From Malurus cyaneus samueli (Eukaryota > Chordata > Aves > Passeriformes > Maluridae), in the NCBI GenBank assembly GCA_009741485.1, contig CM019238.1, positions 8,537,477 to 8,601,476 on the forward strand: 64,000 nt of DNA, written 5' to 3'. The notes below the pieces were generated by a model. The model was given only the letters and a program-made list of their open reading frames with translations, searched no databases and was not told the DNA's origin. Positions 1 to 12,299 of the stretch are shown in pieces. Within the stretch, counting starts at the first letter, position 1. Each line of letters begins with the position of its first letter. Both the position numbers and the translations under genes were made by a program.

Positions 1-2660
1 TTTCTATTGCTCCCCAAACAGTGAAAAGTGAATGGAAACAGAAGTTTGTAGAATCTGTTCTTCTCCTCCTTCAACTTATTATAGTCTGCAACATTGATGC
101 AGTAAATTATTAATCTAAACATTTGGCTTTTCCAAAGATCAGTGCCTTTTATCTGAAAGGGATTATCCATCTAATTTTATTTTGATTGGTTTTGGTCATC
201 AGGATCACTTCACAGTTTTTTGTACTGTATAAAAGTTTCTTTGTGGCAGTGAGTTTACAGACTCAGAAAAGGTTTCATGGAGGCTTGGTGCTGTTTAAAA
301 TGTTGTTATCACCTCTGTTTCGAGCCCATGAAATAGTCATTAATTTGTAACATTGTTTCACAGCTGATATCTTGCAATGCATTTTTTCATTAACTATGGT
401 AGCTTTAAAAAATGAAACATCGAAATCCTATAATGCATTTTTCACTCAACTCTTGTTTTCTGTCTGAGCATGTTGATCTTGTGCATTTAAATAATTAAAT
501 TTCTTTTTCAAGATGTAGTCATGATGTTCTTTGCAGCTGATATTTCCACATAAAAATTCAATTTTTGCAGCTCTGAAAGGTGTGGGGTGCATAATAACTT
601 TGATAATTAACCGAGTGTTTGGCAGTATATTGCAAATTATGTTTAAGGCTCACCATTCAATTGCTTTTTGTTGTAGTCTGTGTTTGCAATCTTACAGCTG
701 ACTGGCATTTTTTTGTTTGGTTGATTTTTGTTTTGTTAGAGGCCCTGAAGAATCTCAAATGTGAGACAGTTTTCCATAACTGAACAACAAGGTTTTGGTT
801 TAGTCCTGGTTTTGCTCAAATAATTAATGAATGTGCAGGGCATAAATGCGAAATAGCATAATTATAATAATAAATAAATATTTAGTACAGGAAATGGCAC
901 AAAAAATAGGTTTGATCTACCTTCATGCAGTTACCTGCTAGATCTGGGAGCAAAGATGATTAAGTATTGCAATGAGGGATTTATTAGCTAAAAAAAGCTA
1001 TTTGAGCTGTGAAGGAAAGAGAATATTAGAAGCAGCTGCTTTTTCAAAAAGGTGTCAGGTACAGAAATATGTTTGGGGAGCTCTAGTTAAGTGTAAAATA
1101 TAAGAAAATGGACTAAAATCGAGTTAAGTAATGAGATTGACATTTCCTCATGGCACTTTGTATTCTACAGCTGAAATCAGGGAGAATCCAGAGGCCTCAT
1201 CATTGAAATAAGGTGCAATATTTCCTTTGAATGTACAACAGCAGGATCTTCATAAAACCAATAGTCTGATAGTTCCTAAAACGTCTTATGATTTTAATGG
1301 AAAATTGTGAATGCCTTTCAATTGCTGCTATACCTAATTATCGTGGTTGGATTTTTTCTGTTAACTGATTTTGGAAAAGGTGCTTTTCCTCCTATCCCTA
1401 ACCTCAAGGTTACTCTATCCCCACTTGTTTTCAAACACTTCAGAAAAATCTTAGCCCAGAAGCACCACAATTTCTTTTCTGTTGATGAATCTCTTCTGTT
1501 CATTTGACAATACTCTTAGGTGCCTCTCAGGTGTGATTTTTCAGCCATTTATGATGGCTGTGAGGGAATAATGTGCAGAATGTGCTGAAACATTCTTGTT
1601 TCTCCTGAATTTTGTAATATGAACTAATTTTTGGAAGAAGCAATTGATGTTCACCTTGGAAGGGAATGTCAAACTAGGAGTGCAAACATTCTCTGCAGCT
1701 TCGTGTAGATCAGGCTTTCAGCTGGATGTGTTTTATTTCAATTTTCTTCAATGTTAGGTTAAACTTCAGAGATCTTAGCTGATTCATAACGTGGATTTGC
1801 TATTGTGGTGATCTGTAATTCCTGTATATTTATATTGAAATCTTTGCAAAAAGAGAGCAAGGATAGTTTAATTGTTCTCCTGAGTTGCCTGCAAGACACA
1901 GTTAATGGTTAAACAAACACTTTGTTTTAGCTCTGTTCTTGTCTTTCTTCAGTTATAATTTCCATAGATGTTCCAAAGTGTCAGCTTTTTCTGAGGAAAA
2001 GATAATTTTTTGCCTTAATAATCCCTGAATCTTTAGAAAACTCCTTTGGAGAAACATTTACAATGCTCTTCATTCACAGGAATTAATGACCTGCACTCCA
2101 GTTCTCAGTGGTGCTCCTGGGCACAGGAAAGCGTTTATGTATTTACTTTCACATTAATGTAGAATAACTCATTTTCAGCCTCACTGGGACAGTCTAAATA
2201 CTCCTTATTTCATTAGAAAATGACTGCTCTCAACATATTAGGGAACATGTAACTGTCAGTTATAGATAGTGCGTATATCACCTTCAGCAAATGTTAATTA
2301 AAAACATTATAAAAACCAAAAATTATGTCAGATATAAGACTTGTTTACATTCTCTAGACTTTTTCTATTATAGTCTATTTGGAAACCTGTCATTTTCCTA
2401 TTTTTACTTCTGAAACACAAAACTTTTTTTCCAAATGCAAAAGTATAGAGTTTTTTTCCAATTTTTCCCTTTTTTGTGGTGGAGAGTGGAGTGGTAGGGG
2501 TTATTAGGGAGCTTATGTAGAAGCTAGAGAAGCCAATATGGCCATGTAGAAGCAGCTAGAAAACAGTTCCAAAATGCAAAGAAAAGGAAGATATTTCTTA
2601 TTTCTATGAATAAGACAGAATCAGTTACAAAAACTAAGAATGGAATCAACATCTGTGGGT
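1..2660. other. Non-coding AT-rich stretch, no gene seen
   Basis: No exon-like open frame with plausible splice sites and no recognisable repeat family is visible. Some short words recur: CAGCTGATAT at 361-370 and 534-543, and AATGCATTTTT at 376-386 and 432-442. This hints that roughly 320-700 could be conserved regulatory DNA, but the evidence is thin. A 7-bp inverted repeat (CAGCCAT / ATGGCTG) lies at 1542-1560. The overlapping 61-66 codon frames on both strands near 1307-1507 look like chance. Confidence 0.6.
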
Positions 2661-2664
2661 TCAG

Positions 2665-2690
2665 GAAAAAAAAACAAAAAACAAACCAAC
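2665..2690. repeat. A-rich (CAAA-type) simple repeat
   Basis: A run of A interrupted by C reads as poly-A with ACAAA/ACAAACC units. Such tracts are common low-complexity DNA in bird genomes. No retroposon body that would own it as a tail is recognisable upstream. Confidence 0.6.
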
Positions 2691-5600
2691 GCAAAACGTA
2701 GAAAACGGAAACCAGGACCTTTAAAAGTGTTTTTATTCAATATTTTTAAGAATTTATTAAAGGAAAAAATGGCATCTGCCTCATCCAATAATAGCACATG
2801 TTCTGATTAGTCACTTACCTGAATGCTCCTATTTGTTTTGCTCTCAAACAAGAGAGCATTACTGAAACTGGTTGGGTTTTTTTCCCCTTCTTACTGTGGA
2901 AAATAGAACAAACAAACAGAAGCTTGTGATTTTCCCCCTAGAATCTTAGTTCAAGAAGATCAGTGTGGTTTACAATACACTAAGCTTGTTTCAGCAGATA
3001 TTTTCCCCCTACAACTGCTCAGGTAAATGTTACTGCGAGTTCATGCTTAGGCACCTCACAGAAAACAAGACTCCCTATATCCTTATGAGACACATCTATT
3101 TTATTTCTTTCATGTTACGAGCTGTGAAGCTGCAAACAGTGTTTGTTTTGCTGAGGGTGATATAAGCCAGGAGGAGGAATTTTCAGGAATTTTCAAGATT
3201 TGTTTGTGGTCAGAGTGTCACTCCGGGAGTGGGGTTTGTACTCACATCCCTGAGCAGTGGGCAAGGACAGATGCTCTTGGGACAAATGTGATTTCATTGT
3301 TATTCCTGTGCTGTTGTGAGAGGACCTTCCATCTGCCATTGTCAGAAGGGGGCATTTCTCCACCTCTGAAATAAAATGAGCAAAGGATATTTGAAATGAG
3401 CCAGTTATATGCAATTTATTAGGGCAAGCCAGAACTGCCTTTCCCTAATTTGTCTTTTTCCTTTGACATAAACCTATAGCCTATGCAGATTCCAACTTGC
3501 TTACAATTCAGGTAACTTCTACAATGGAAGAATAAGCCTCTTAACAAGATTGAATTTGCTGTTGTGCAAGTTGCAAGCTGAACAAACAGAGATTGGGCAA
3601 ATTTCTGTTCATTCATGTGCCTCTTTTAAAAAACAAATACCAGTTTAATATAAATGGAAATGAGGACAATGTTAGTGTGAACGTAAATCTTGATCTATTG
3701 TAACCTAATAATGAAAGCCACACTGTTCAGAGTCTAGATAAATGAAATAAAGTCATAGGGTGGCTTTGGGTTTTTTTAATAAGCATAAGAATCATCACTT
3801 TTAACTTAGATTTGTCTCCTTTTGTTTGCTCACTGTGATTTTGGACAAAGCCATTATTTATGGAAAAACAGGTATTTGTCTCAAAAGAAAAGCACATCAC
3901 CCTAATAGACATGAGGTATAATTGTTTCTGGTAAAAGATAAAAATAATGTGGCGAGATTTTTGAAAAGAAAGTTTCCTGGCTGGCTTCATAAACTTTAAT
4001 ATTTATATAACCTTTAAGCAGTCAAGAGACTATGCCTAATGACAGTCAACTAACAGCTTGACCTTTATTGAATGGAAGAATGGTGGTAGAGCACACTTAC
4101 AGGATTTTCATTTCAACAGCAACCTAATGTTGAATTTCTTTGGGCTATTAATGTACTGTGAGCACACTGAAATTCATCTGGAGCCTGGAAATATATTATT
4201 CCCATTAAATACGTCCTGCACAACTGCACAATACAGGGTTTGAAAGCAATCACCTTCAGATCTGGTAGTTCTGTTTTGATGATCTTGTTACAAATTAAAT
4301 GTGAAATATCTCAACTTCTAAAAAATATGAGCAGGGGTACATATGCAAATTGGTTATTACCATATCCAAAATCTTTATGTTAATCAGCAGTTCAGTAATT
4401 TGTATGTGTAGGCAAAGACTAAACACTGTGTTATTTTTTCCCTGCCTTTTATAGAGGAATTAATCATACTGTCATTGCAGTTTGAAATAATTATAAAAGT
4501 GAGCTTGAAAGATTAAGATTAAATACTTTCAAAATGCTTAACTGAGATGTTTTCCTCAAATGTGCAGTAGAAGGACAAATAATATTTGAATGTCACTGGG
4601 TTCTTTGTGATGATTTGGAACATAGTAAAGCAATTATTTCCAGTAGGAGGTTAGTTTTAAATAGCTCTTGCTGGTTCAGAACAGTAGTACATAGACACAC
4701 ATCGAGATGTCTTGGTTTACTTGATCAAAGTGTTAACAATGGGGTTGTGAGGTGTAAGGAGACAGTGACAGAAACCATTTGCACAATTTGGGCTAGTTTT
4801 TTATTATTTTGTTGTTTGGGCTGCTTTTTGCACACAATTTGAGAGAAAGTCTCTCAAGTTGCAGAGAAACAGAAAAGTCTGAAGTATGTGAGAAATCCTT
4901 GTCTGATATTCTCGGTCAAGATGACATAGGCGCTTCCATTAGGAACACAAAGACCTTCCAAGATTTTTCATAAGCTTTCAATGTCAGAGTAGATTAGTGG
5001 AAATGAAATATTGCAGGGATGCTGATGCTGTTCAGAACAGAAACTCCAGCCTTGTTACACAGACACCTCGGTGGTGTTCAGCCTTCCTGGACATGGTTAC
5101 AGCAGAGCAGGAAAGAACAGGTCAGGCCCTTTGCAGAGAAAGCCTAAAAAATCTGAAACTTTCCACTTTGGAGGGAAGAAAAGCAGAGAGCACTAGAGAA
5201 TAGGAGTCTACAAAACTGCAGAGGTGTTCAGGAAGCTGAATAGAGAGCTGTTGTTGATTCCTGTAACAGAAAAACTCCAGATACACAAGAGTGCCAGTAG
5301 AACTGTATAAAGCATGTGGGGGGGACACGAGGCTTCTTCAGGAATAGATAGGGTTAGTGATTCTGGCAACAAGAACTTGGTGTTCTGGGACACTGTGGAG
5401 GCAGACAACACCAGTAAGCTCAAAAAACAAACTCAGTTTATGGACTGGGTTCTAGGGATTATTCCTGCTTGTCCTTTTCTGTTCATTGTATCCAAGACAG
5501 ATTCCTGGCCTAGGTAGACAAATGCTCTGATTTGGAGCATTTCTTACCCTTGCATATGCCTTTGATGTGACAAAGATGAAGAAGTTTCTTGCCATCTAGT

Positions 5601-6839
5601 AGAACTTAATTTAAAATAATGCTCATAGTAAGTCTTCAGTACGTCACTGAAGCAAATACTTCAGCTGATTTATAAAAGAACTGCTAGAAAACTAATTTTT
5701 GAATGGACAGTACTTTCAGTCTTGAGGCTTGTAACTATTCTAAAGGAAACTGTTCTTTATTGAGTTTAACAGAGTGGAGTACCTTTATGATACATCACAC
5801 ATTCCCTCGCTTTCATTTTGGGGAATAAAATGTCATGAAGAGGCCAGAATTGCATAATCTTTTGAAATCATGAAACCCCCAAGCAGGAGATGAAGCCTCT
5901 TATGTAAGTAGGGACCCTTAGGAATGGAATGTTGCCTTCTCTTTACTGCTCTGACTTGTGCTGAGAAGCACATCCACAGTCCCCAAACGAGTGCTTTCCT
6001 GGAGGCTGGGGGGGAATCCTCACTAAATCACCCCCCTGTCTCATTTTGGAATTGTACCTGCAGGTATCTCGAGCCTCTTGCTCTCACTGAGAAACATCAG
6101 CAGAAGGTTGTCTGGATAGAAACAGGCTGAACGTACAGTGTTTTAGCTTTTTACTTTTTTTAATTCCAAATTCTGCTTTCCCAGGTTGCATTTGGCTTTC
6201 ACATAAATTAAATCTTTGCAGAGAGCACTTTGAGCAGCCTGCAGGAAAGGGATCACTGTGTAAGCTGAAATGGGCCAAACTTGGCTTCAGAAAGATGCTC
6301 TGAACTCTTTAACATGAGGAACATTAACAAAATTAATGGCTGAAATTATTGTTTTATTACTTCATATTATGCTACTGCATTCCTATAGTTTAAAATGTTT
6401 AATAAATCAGAAGGCTAGAAGAAAATAATACACATTGCTTTTGCAATTGACCTTTCATTGCTTTGGCTTGCACTTACAGGCCTCCAACATATAACTACTG
6501 TGCACAGTTTAAATGTATATACTGCAGAAGCTCAGAATTAAAAATACTGTAAAAGTAGCTTGCTATTTTTTCACACCTTATTTTAACTTGGGGAATTTTT
6601 AATTTATAGGGTTTTCAATTCATGACAGTACTTTCAATTAGCTTTTTAAGATTCATCAACAACCGTAATGGTAGTCCAAGATTAAAATCCCATATTTCCC
6701 TGTAGGAAAATCCAGTTAGATCTCCTTTAAACTTTCTCATTGCCTGAAGGATAGCTGTTTGCATATTTCTGATGCAGCCCAGTACCTGGGCATGTCTGTT
6801 GCCTGCCATGCTCTTCATTTCAGAGATGAGATCTGACTC
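2691..6839. other. Non-coding stretch, no gene seen
   Basis: Mixed AT-rich DNA with no recognised repeat family and no convincing exon. Small items: a perfect tandem pair of the 10-mer GGAATTTTCA at 3176-3195, and an octamer-type motif ATGCAAAT at 4343-4350. A region near 4040-4250 has balanced, non-repetitive composition that could be conserved. The open frames here (60-97 codons, often on both strands of the same bases) have no domain or signal I recognise. Confidence 0.6.
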
Positions 6840-7080
6840 CAGGAGTCAAGCAGTTGGCTTTATACTCCTCTTCAATATGCTTATTAAAATGAACCAGAGG
6901 TTAGTTCATTTTAAAGGCCTGAAGAAGAATTATTAAGGAGCTGATTAAGTCAATTAGGCTGCTTAGGGAATCCTTTTTGCTGTGTTGTTGTTAGCCAGGA
7001 ACCTTAATAGGACAATTAGGATTAATTAAAATCAGCCTGATTGATTAGAATATATCAACCTGCACGTGAGCTGTAGTTGT
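6840..7080. promoter_or_regulatory. Candidate conserved non-coding regulatory element (homeodomain-motif rich)
   Basis: Seen: dense homeodomain-type cores, including CAATTAGG at 6951-6958 and again at 7013-7020, immediately followed by ATTAATTA at 7021-7028, plus TTGATTAG shortly after. An E-box CACGTG lies at 7063-7068, and an 11-bp-stem inverted repeat at 6884-6914. Such clusters are typical of deeply conserved developmental enhancers. The enhancer role is inference; no alignment was possible. Part of the density may only reflect high AT content. Confidence 0.3.
6884..6914. repeat. Perfect inverted repeat, 11-bp arms, 9-nt loop
   Basis: The left arm TTAAAATGAAC (6884-6894) is exactly reverse-complemented by GTTCATTTTAA (6904-6914), with the spacer 6895-6903 between them. 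Pairing stops at A/A on the outside. It could extrude a hairpin or hold paired binding half-sites. It is too short for a typical microRNA precursor. Confidence 0.8.
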
Positions 7081-10069
7081 GTGGCTGTGTTTGTGCAGCC
7101 TGTGAAGGGGAGGCAGTGGATGCTGAGCTTTGTGTTTCTGCAAATATTATCTGTAGGCAGATAGGAGCGGGGTGCTTTGGGAGGGCAGTTGGTTTTGACA
7201 GGGATGATTCCACATCAGAGAATTAAATTTTCTGCATCTCCCTATTGGGATTAACAGGACATGAGACTGAACTAAGAAAGAGCAGATGGATTTCACTGTA
7301 TATATGTGTAAAATGACATGGGGGTGGGGAATCAATCCTTATTCTGCCTGTGAGGTGGCGTGATTTAAACTCACCATGATCACTCAGGGCCAAGGAGCAA
7401 TGATGGCTTAATGGCAGTGGAAGATGAGGGAGGAGAGCACTAAAACCAGGCATTTGTTCTGCCTCTGGGGAGAGCCTCTCATCCAGTGGGTGTAACTCCC
7501 AAGTGAGGTGGCTGAGCTGTCAGCAGAAATCAGATTCTGCATGCAGAATGACCATCTGACTGTGCTCATGTCTTCGGGATGTTATTAAATGGATGATGGC
7601 CAAGAAAATTTGAACACTTCTGTAATGGCTGTTTTAAACTGTGCCAACAGCACGGTTAATAGATCCAGCCATATGCTCACACAGCCCTGGGATCTCAACC
7701 TTTTTCACTGTCATACAGTTAGTATGGGAAAGAATTCCATGGGAATGGTTGTGTGGCTTTTCATCCTCTGGGGAAGGCAGAAGGGTGTAAAGTGCCTTGC
7801 TCTTTCAATGGCAAAGTAAGGCTTCTCTTAAATTAAAGCATGATTCTGCTCTCACCCGCTTTTCACAGATTGATTCATTTTCATTACTTCTGGAAACTTT
7901 TTATGTCTGATGTTTTGTCTCTTTGAAATAGCTTCCTTCTAAAAGGGACCTGATCTACTGTGAAAAAGGTTATCCGAGGAATGTGCCTTAAAGATTCCTC
8001 TGTTTTACTGCCAATGAACATAAGTAGCTCCACTATTCATTCTGTATCTTTATCTAAGATTTTTTCAGACATTTTCTATGGAGGAAAATATACAGAGCCT
8101 TCACTAGCAACAGAAAGGCTTTAATCAGCAACATTTTTTGTTCTAATCAGTTATATCCTAGGTTGCTGCTATCAGTCAAAATTTCCTTCTTCAGGTGCTT
8201 CAAAAGAAGTTGTTATTTATTAATGATCTAGAAAATTAACGAATCTTTCAAAACAATATTTATTAACATCTTTTTGTTTACTACACTGCTGAACTAGTGA
8301 ATGTCTAGGTAAGTGTGCTATCTCAGGTCTTATTATTCCATTTACTGGTAGGATCCATTTCAAAGAATGCTTATTACATCTTATTAAGGAATATCTTCAA
8401 ATATTATCTCAGATTTCAGTCCAAAGCAGAATCATCTTTTCACATTACTATTTGAAAATGTTAAGGTATTTACTTTTATCTCATGCTGTTAGGAAATACC
8501 AGAGGAATTTCCCTGTTTTCAATAAATTGTATTTAGCAAAATGTGGTGTTTAACTAAATAGCATATTATCCTGTGATATGTACTGTCTGAAGTGATCTAG
8601 GCAGTCCTGGGGTATCTCTTTATCTGCAGAATTTCTGCACTTACAGACAGTGATAGGTAAGGAGAAAGAGATAAGCAGGAGATAATGGTGTCACTGAAAA
8701 AAAAAAAAAATCTCATACTCTTTTAATCCTGATAAAAATATTTACTTCAGGGGCTAATACCCAATAAGATTCAGTAAGACTATCCTGGTTCCATAATCTA
8801 AGAAGGCAAAAGTAATCATCCACAAGATTATTTTTTCCCTAAATTGTACTGGAGTAAATCTTGGTAGAATCCTCACAACAGTAAGATATTAAGAAGATAT
8901 TTGATGCCATCTACTTCTTTTCTCTGCTCTCTAAAATCTAATGCTATTCTGAGAAGTTCCTGTATATTGTCATGAGATGTCTAAAAAGCCATAACCCCTT
9001 TTAGGAATTGTAATTCTGGTTATCTCTGGCAATAAGTAACCCTTTTAAAGTCTTTCTAAACTTAAGGTAAATCCAAACAATGAAATCAGAAAAAGCTTAC
9101 GACATATATGTGGTATCCCATTCCCAGTTTTCATTACTGTTGCAGAAAAAGATTATAGAAATCTTTGGCACTTATTTCCCTTATTTTTTAAAGTTTTTTT
9201 TTTAAAGCTGCCTGTCATTTTTGGAACTTTATTTACTCTTAAACATCCTCACCCAGGGTTTAGAATAAATTATATCCACCCTAAAACCTGAAGTATTAGT
9301 AAGTATAGATTCACATGATACAATACAAATCAATAACTTCAAATTCCCTGTTTTCACCAATAGGTGGTGGTGCTAGCTGGTTATTTATCTGTTACTTCTT
9401 CAAACTTCGGGGCACCTAACCATAAAAACATCTGCATATTTCCAGCATTGAAATATTAAGCATAGGTCATTGGAGATGTTTGAATTGAGGGTACCATGAC
9501 TGCAGGAGGAAATGCAGACCCTGTGAAAGGATGAGCAGCGTTACAGTGCTGGAGGAAGATACAGAAAACACTCTCCAGTCTCTCTCTCTCCAGACTGTTT
9601 AGAAAACCATCTCCCTCTGGCTTTAGTTGATGTTTCAATGTCTTCCATTAAAGAAACAATCTTCTGAAAATGCTGCCGTGTCACTGGGCTCTCCCTCGGA
9701 TTCTGGTTATGAGGTGGGAGTAGTAGGATTTGTGTGTGCACAAAGTGAGTGCCTGAATTCCCAGAACAAAACAATGGCCTGTGAATGGATAAAAGGCTGT
9801 GAAAGAGAGGGCTCTTTTTCCAGGCAGTGAACAAAAGTACCGAGAGAGGTCACATCTGAAGTTAAACACAAGTGAATCACTCAAAGATTATGAGATTCCC
9901 ACATAAAAAATGAACATTACAGTAGGTAAGTTACGATGCATTGGAGTAAAGCACACATGGCGTGTTGAGCACAGGAGGAAGCGAATAAGAGAAATGTTGT
10001 TCCTCCCTTGAATACCCTCTTTGATGGGAGCTCTGTTCATGGTTGTTATAAAAAGTGTTTATTTGGCCA
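7081..10069. other. Non-coding stretch, no gene seen
   Basis: No exon or known repeat family recognised. It holds a 16-bp palindrome (7534-7549, listed separately) and a short A run at about 8697-8710. At 9358-9369 the word CCAATAGGTGGT matches 10 of 12 positions of a CTCF-type core as I remember it, which is weak. Overlapping frames on both strands at 9456-9884 show no codon or domain signal and look like chance. Confidence 0.55.
7534..7549. repeat. Perfect 16-bp palindrome
   Basis: ATTCTGCATGCAGAAT is its own reverse complement. The core CTGCATGCAG recurs at 42991-43000 inside a 12-bp palindrome. It may be a dimeric protein site or chance. Confidence 0.7.
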
Positions 10070-10330
10070 GGATGTGCTCTGAAGTCGGTAATATCACAAG
10101 CAGACAGTCTGATAAGTGCCAGTCGCGCTTCGCTCTAGGCCTTGTATTATAATCAGTTGCAGCAAGCCATGAGTTCCTCTGAAAGAACAATTAAAAGTTG
10201 ACACACTTCAAATGAACTCAAGAACAAATTAAAACATGCCTATAGCAAGGACCGTGGTTTTAATTTTGTATAACCTTCATTAGAGCCTATAATAATGTGA
10301 TGCAAGAATTTTTGATGCTAAATAAAGCAT
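10070..10330. promoter_or_regulatory. Candidate conserved non-coding element with clustered CpG
   Basis: Seen: four CpG within about 60 bases (GTCGG near 10085 and GTCGCGCTTCG near 10122-10132) in otherwise CpG-poor DNA, followed by non-repetitive sequence with a GATAA word near 10111 and several AATTAAAA/TTTTAATTTT-type stretches. Local CpG retention in an AT-rich desert often marks constrained or unmethylated DNA. An enhancer role is inference. Confidence 0.28.
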
Positions 10331-10708
10331 CAAGAGTATAAGTACCACTGTGTTCACCATCTGATTGCTTTCTCTGTTGTGGGGTTTTTTTCCTCTCTTT
10401 TTTCCCTTTATTTTTTTCTTCTGTTGTCTTTTCCCTGTATCTCTGGCCTATTTGATTCCCTGTTTTTTTTCTGTGGTCTGCTCTCACTGCAAGGAATAAG
10501 ATAACTCATGACTGGCAGCCAGCAGCTTGGAGTGAGAATTCTCATTTGTCACATTCTCTTGCCAGCTGCCAAGTGAGATATGCAAAACCTTGTTTCAGAA
10601 ATTTCCAGTATTGTCAGGTTCTCTTGGCTGCTAATATCTCCCATTCTAGTATTTGGGAAGGAAAAAACCTTAGGCAAAATATTTGAGTTTCTCTGGTTTT
10701 TCTTTGGA

Positions 10709-10740
10709 AGAAAAAAAAGAAAAGAAAAAAAAAAAAAAAA
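10709..10740. repeat. A-rich simple repeat
   Basis: Nearly pure A with two G interruptions, ending in a run of about 16 A. It could be an eroded retroposon tail, but the upstream bases match no retroposon or processed gene that I recognise. Confidence 0.85.
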
Positions 10741-12275
10741 GATGGAATTTATTAAAGGTGGAATTAAAAGAAAAACCCTATACCCTATTTTCAGCAGATA
10801 TACTGGTAGGTAGCAAGTTTTCAGTATGCATATGTAATTGAGAGCTGCATGTTTGAACCTCAGCAATGCCAAAGTATCTGACAACTTGGGCTCACGCCTG
10901 ACTACTCTAAAACTTCCCACTCATTAAAATGGGAGCAACTGAGCGTAATTCATTTTATCACCATATCTTTTTTAAGGGCTTCTCTTATACCTGAAACTGG
11001 ACCTAAAGTCTCACCAGTTTTAAACATCCTTTAGCCTGTCTTTCCTTCCATACTTCCAGCCAGATTTTGATTTTGTCTAGTTTTGATTCTGTCTGGGGTT
11101 TTTTCATGGCTTCAGCTTTCTCCAAGATTATTTCCTACCTTTAACACCAACTGTTGCTCTTTTCCAAGTGTTTCCAGGCGGGTGCTGTGTGCATTTGTAC
11201 CGTCTGTCTAAGACCACGTCCTTAGGTAACCGTGCCATGTCCTTAAGTAACCATGATGCCACCAGAAAGTGCAGCTCCATTGAAGCTTTTTCAGTGTTGG
11301 CATGGTCCATTTCCTAATCTTGGAAGAATCCTAAGGTTTCACTGATTTTGAGTTGCTCTGGAGTGATTCCTGACATCACTCTGTTAATCACAAGTATCTG
11401 CTGCTCAAAACTAAGCAAAAAATTATTATTACAATAATAATAGTAAGGCATCAGCTGTTGAAGTTCTAATGATGAGTAAAAATTGAGTTCCCTTTAATTC
11501 TTTTTTTTTGTCACTAAACTGAGCTTTAAAAGAGCTGTCAAAGAAATATTTCCAGTAGCTGTTAAATCAGAATAACCACCGGATGCAATCCTGGCTAAAC
11601 CCTCACCAGATGACCTTCTGACAACCACCTAATCTCACCCAAGAGTTGTTAATGTGACAGCATTAAAATAATCTGTTACTATGCCTGTATTTCATTGATG
11701 TAATTCAAGATGGGACATTATCTACAAATTCTTGAGGAAAAGCAGCAGTAAAGGAGAATTTGCAACCCCGAATGGTGGAACTGAGCATTAATGGTTGAGA
11801 AGATGGCAATCGAGGAGTGGTTGATAGCTTGAAGTGTACAAATCCTGAAGGACAGTATCAGCTAAAGAGAAGTAAAATATGGGGTCCTGACAGCACTTCT
11901 GTGGCTTTAAGAATTGATAAGGAGCAAAGCATTGAACCAGCTTAGATAATATGGCAGTTCTGTGTTGGAGCTTGGAGAGCATAATATTTAACTGCTAAAG
12001 GATGATTTTTCTTATAGGCAGCAAAATAAAAAAAATCACAAAGGTACCACTGCACAACAAATGTGGAGAGATAAACACCTCAGTAGTTGGTTTGTTTGCT
12101 TGATTTTTGAACAGGGATAGGGATAAATATGTCGATATATACAGGACTTGCGTGTATGCCAGAGGAGTTAAGGGAGCCTCCCTCCCTTCTGAATTGAGGG
12201 AGTGTACACACACACACATGGGAGCAGGACTGAGTTGTGGTTTTACACTTTTTAAAAAAATATAAATAAAAGTTC
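10741..12275. other. Non-coding stretch, no gene seen
   Basis: Nothing coding recognised. A 123-codon minus-strand frame (10549-10920) crosses the A-rich tract, which translates to phenylalanine, so it is an artefact. A short near-duplication lies at 11218-11259. A short AC run is at about 12204-12218. Confidence 0.55.
11218..11259. repeat. Short tandem duplication, 21-bp period
   Basis: Two adjacent 21-base units each begin GTCCTTA. The first 17 bases agree at 15 positions (GTCCTTAGGTAACC against GTCCTTAAGTAACC, then C/A divergence) and the ends diverge. This fits a small replication-slippage duplication with later mutations. Confidence 0.6.
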
Positions 12276-12299
12276 CTTTGGAGAGTTAACTCTCCAAAG
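12276..12299. repeat. Perfect 24-bp palindrome
   Basis: The half-site CTTTGGAGAGTT (12276-12287) is followed at once by its exact reverse complement (12288-12299), with no spacer. The flanks do not extend the symmetry. No A-only or AT-alternating run explains it, so it is not a simple repeat. It could be a binding site for a homodimer, the fused ends of a very small transposon relic, or chance. Confidence 0.85.

Noticed and set aside
9358..9369. CTCF-like word CCAATAGGTGGT
   Set aside because: Two core mismatches; insufficient to call an insulator site.
10549..10920. 123-codon minus-strand frame
   Set aside because: Kept open by the A-rich tract (poly-Phe when translated); no domain or codon signal.
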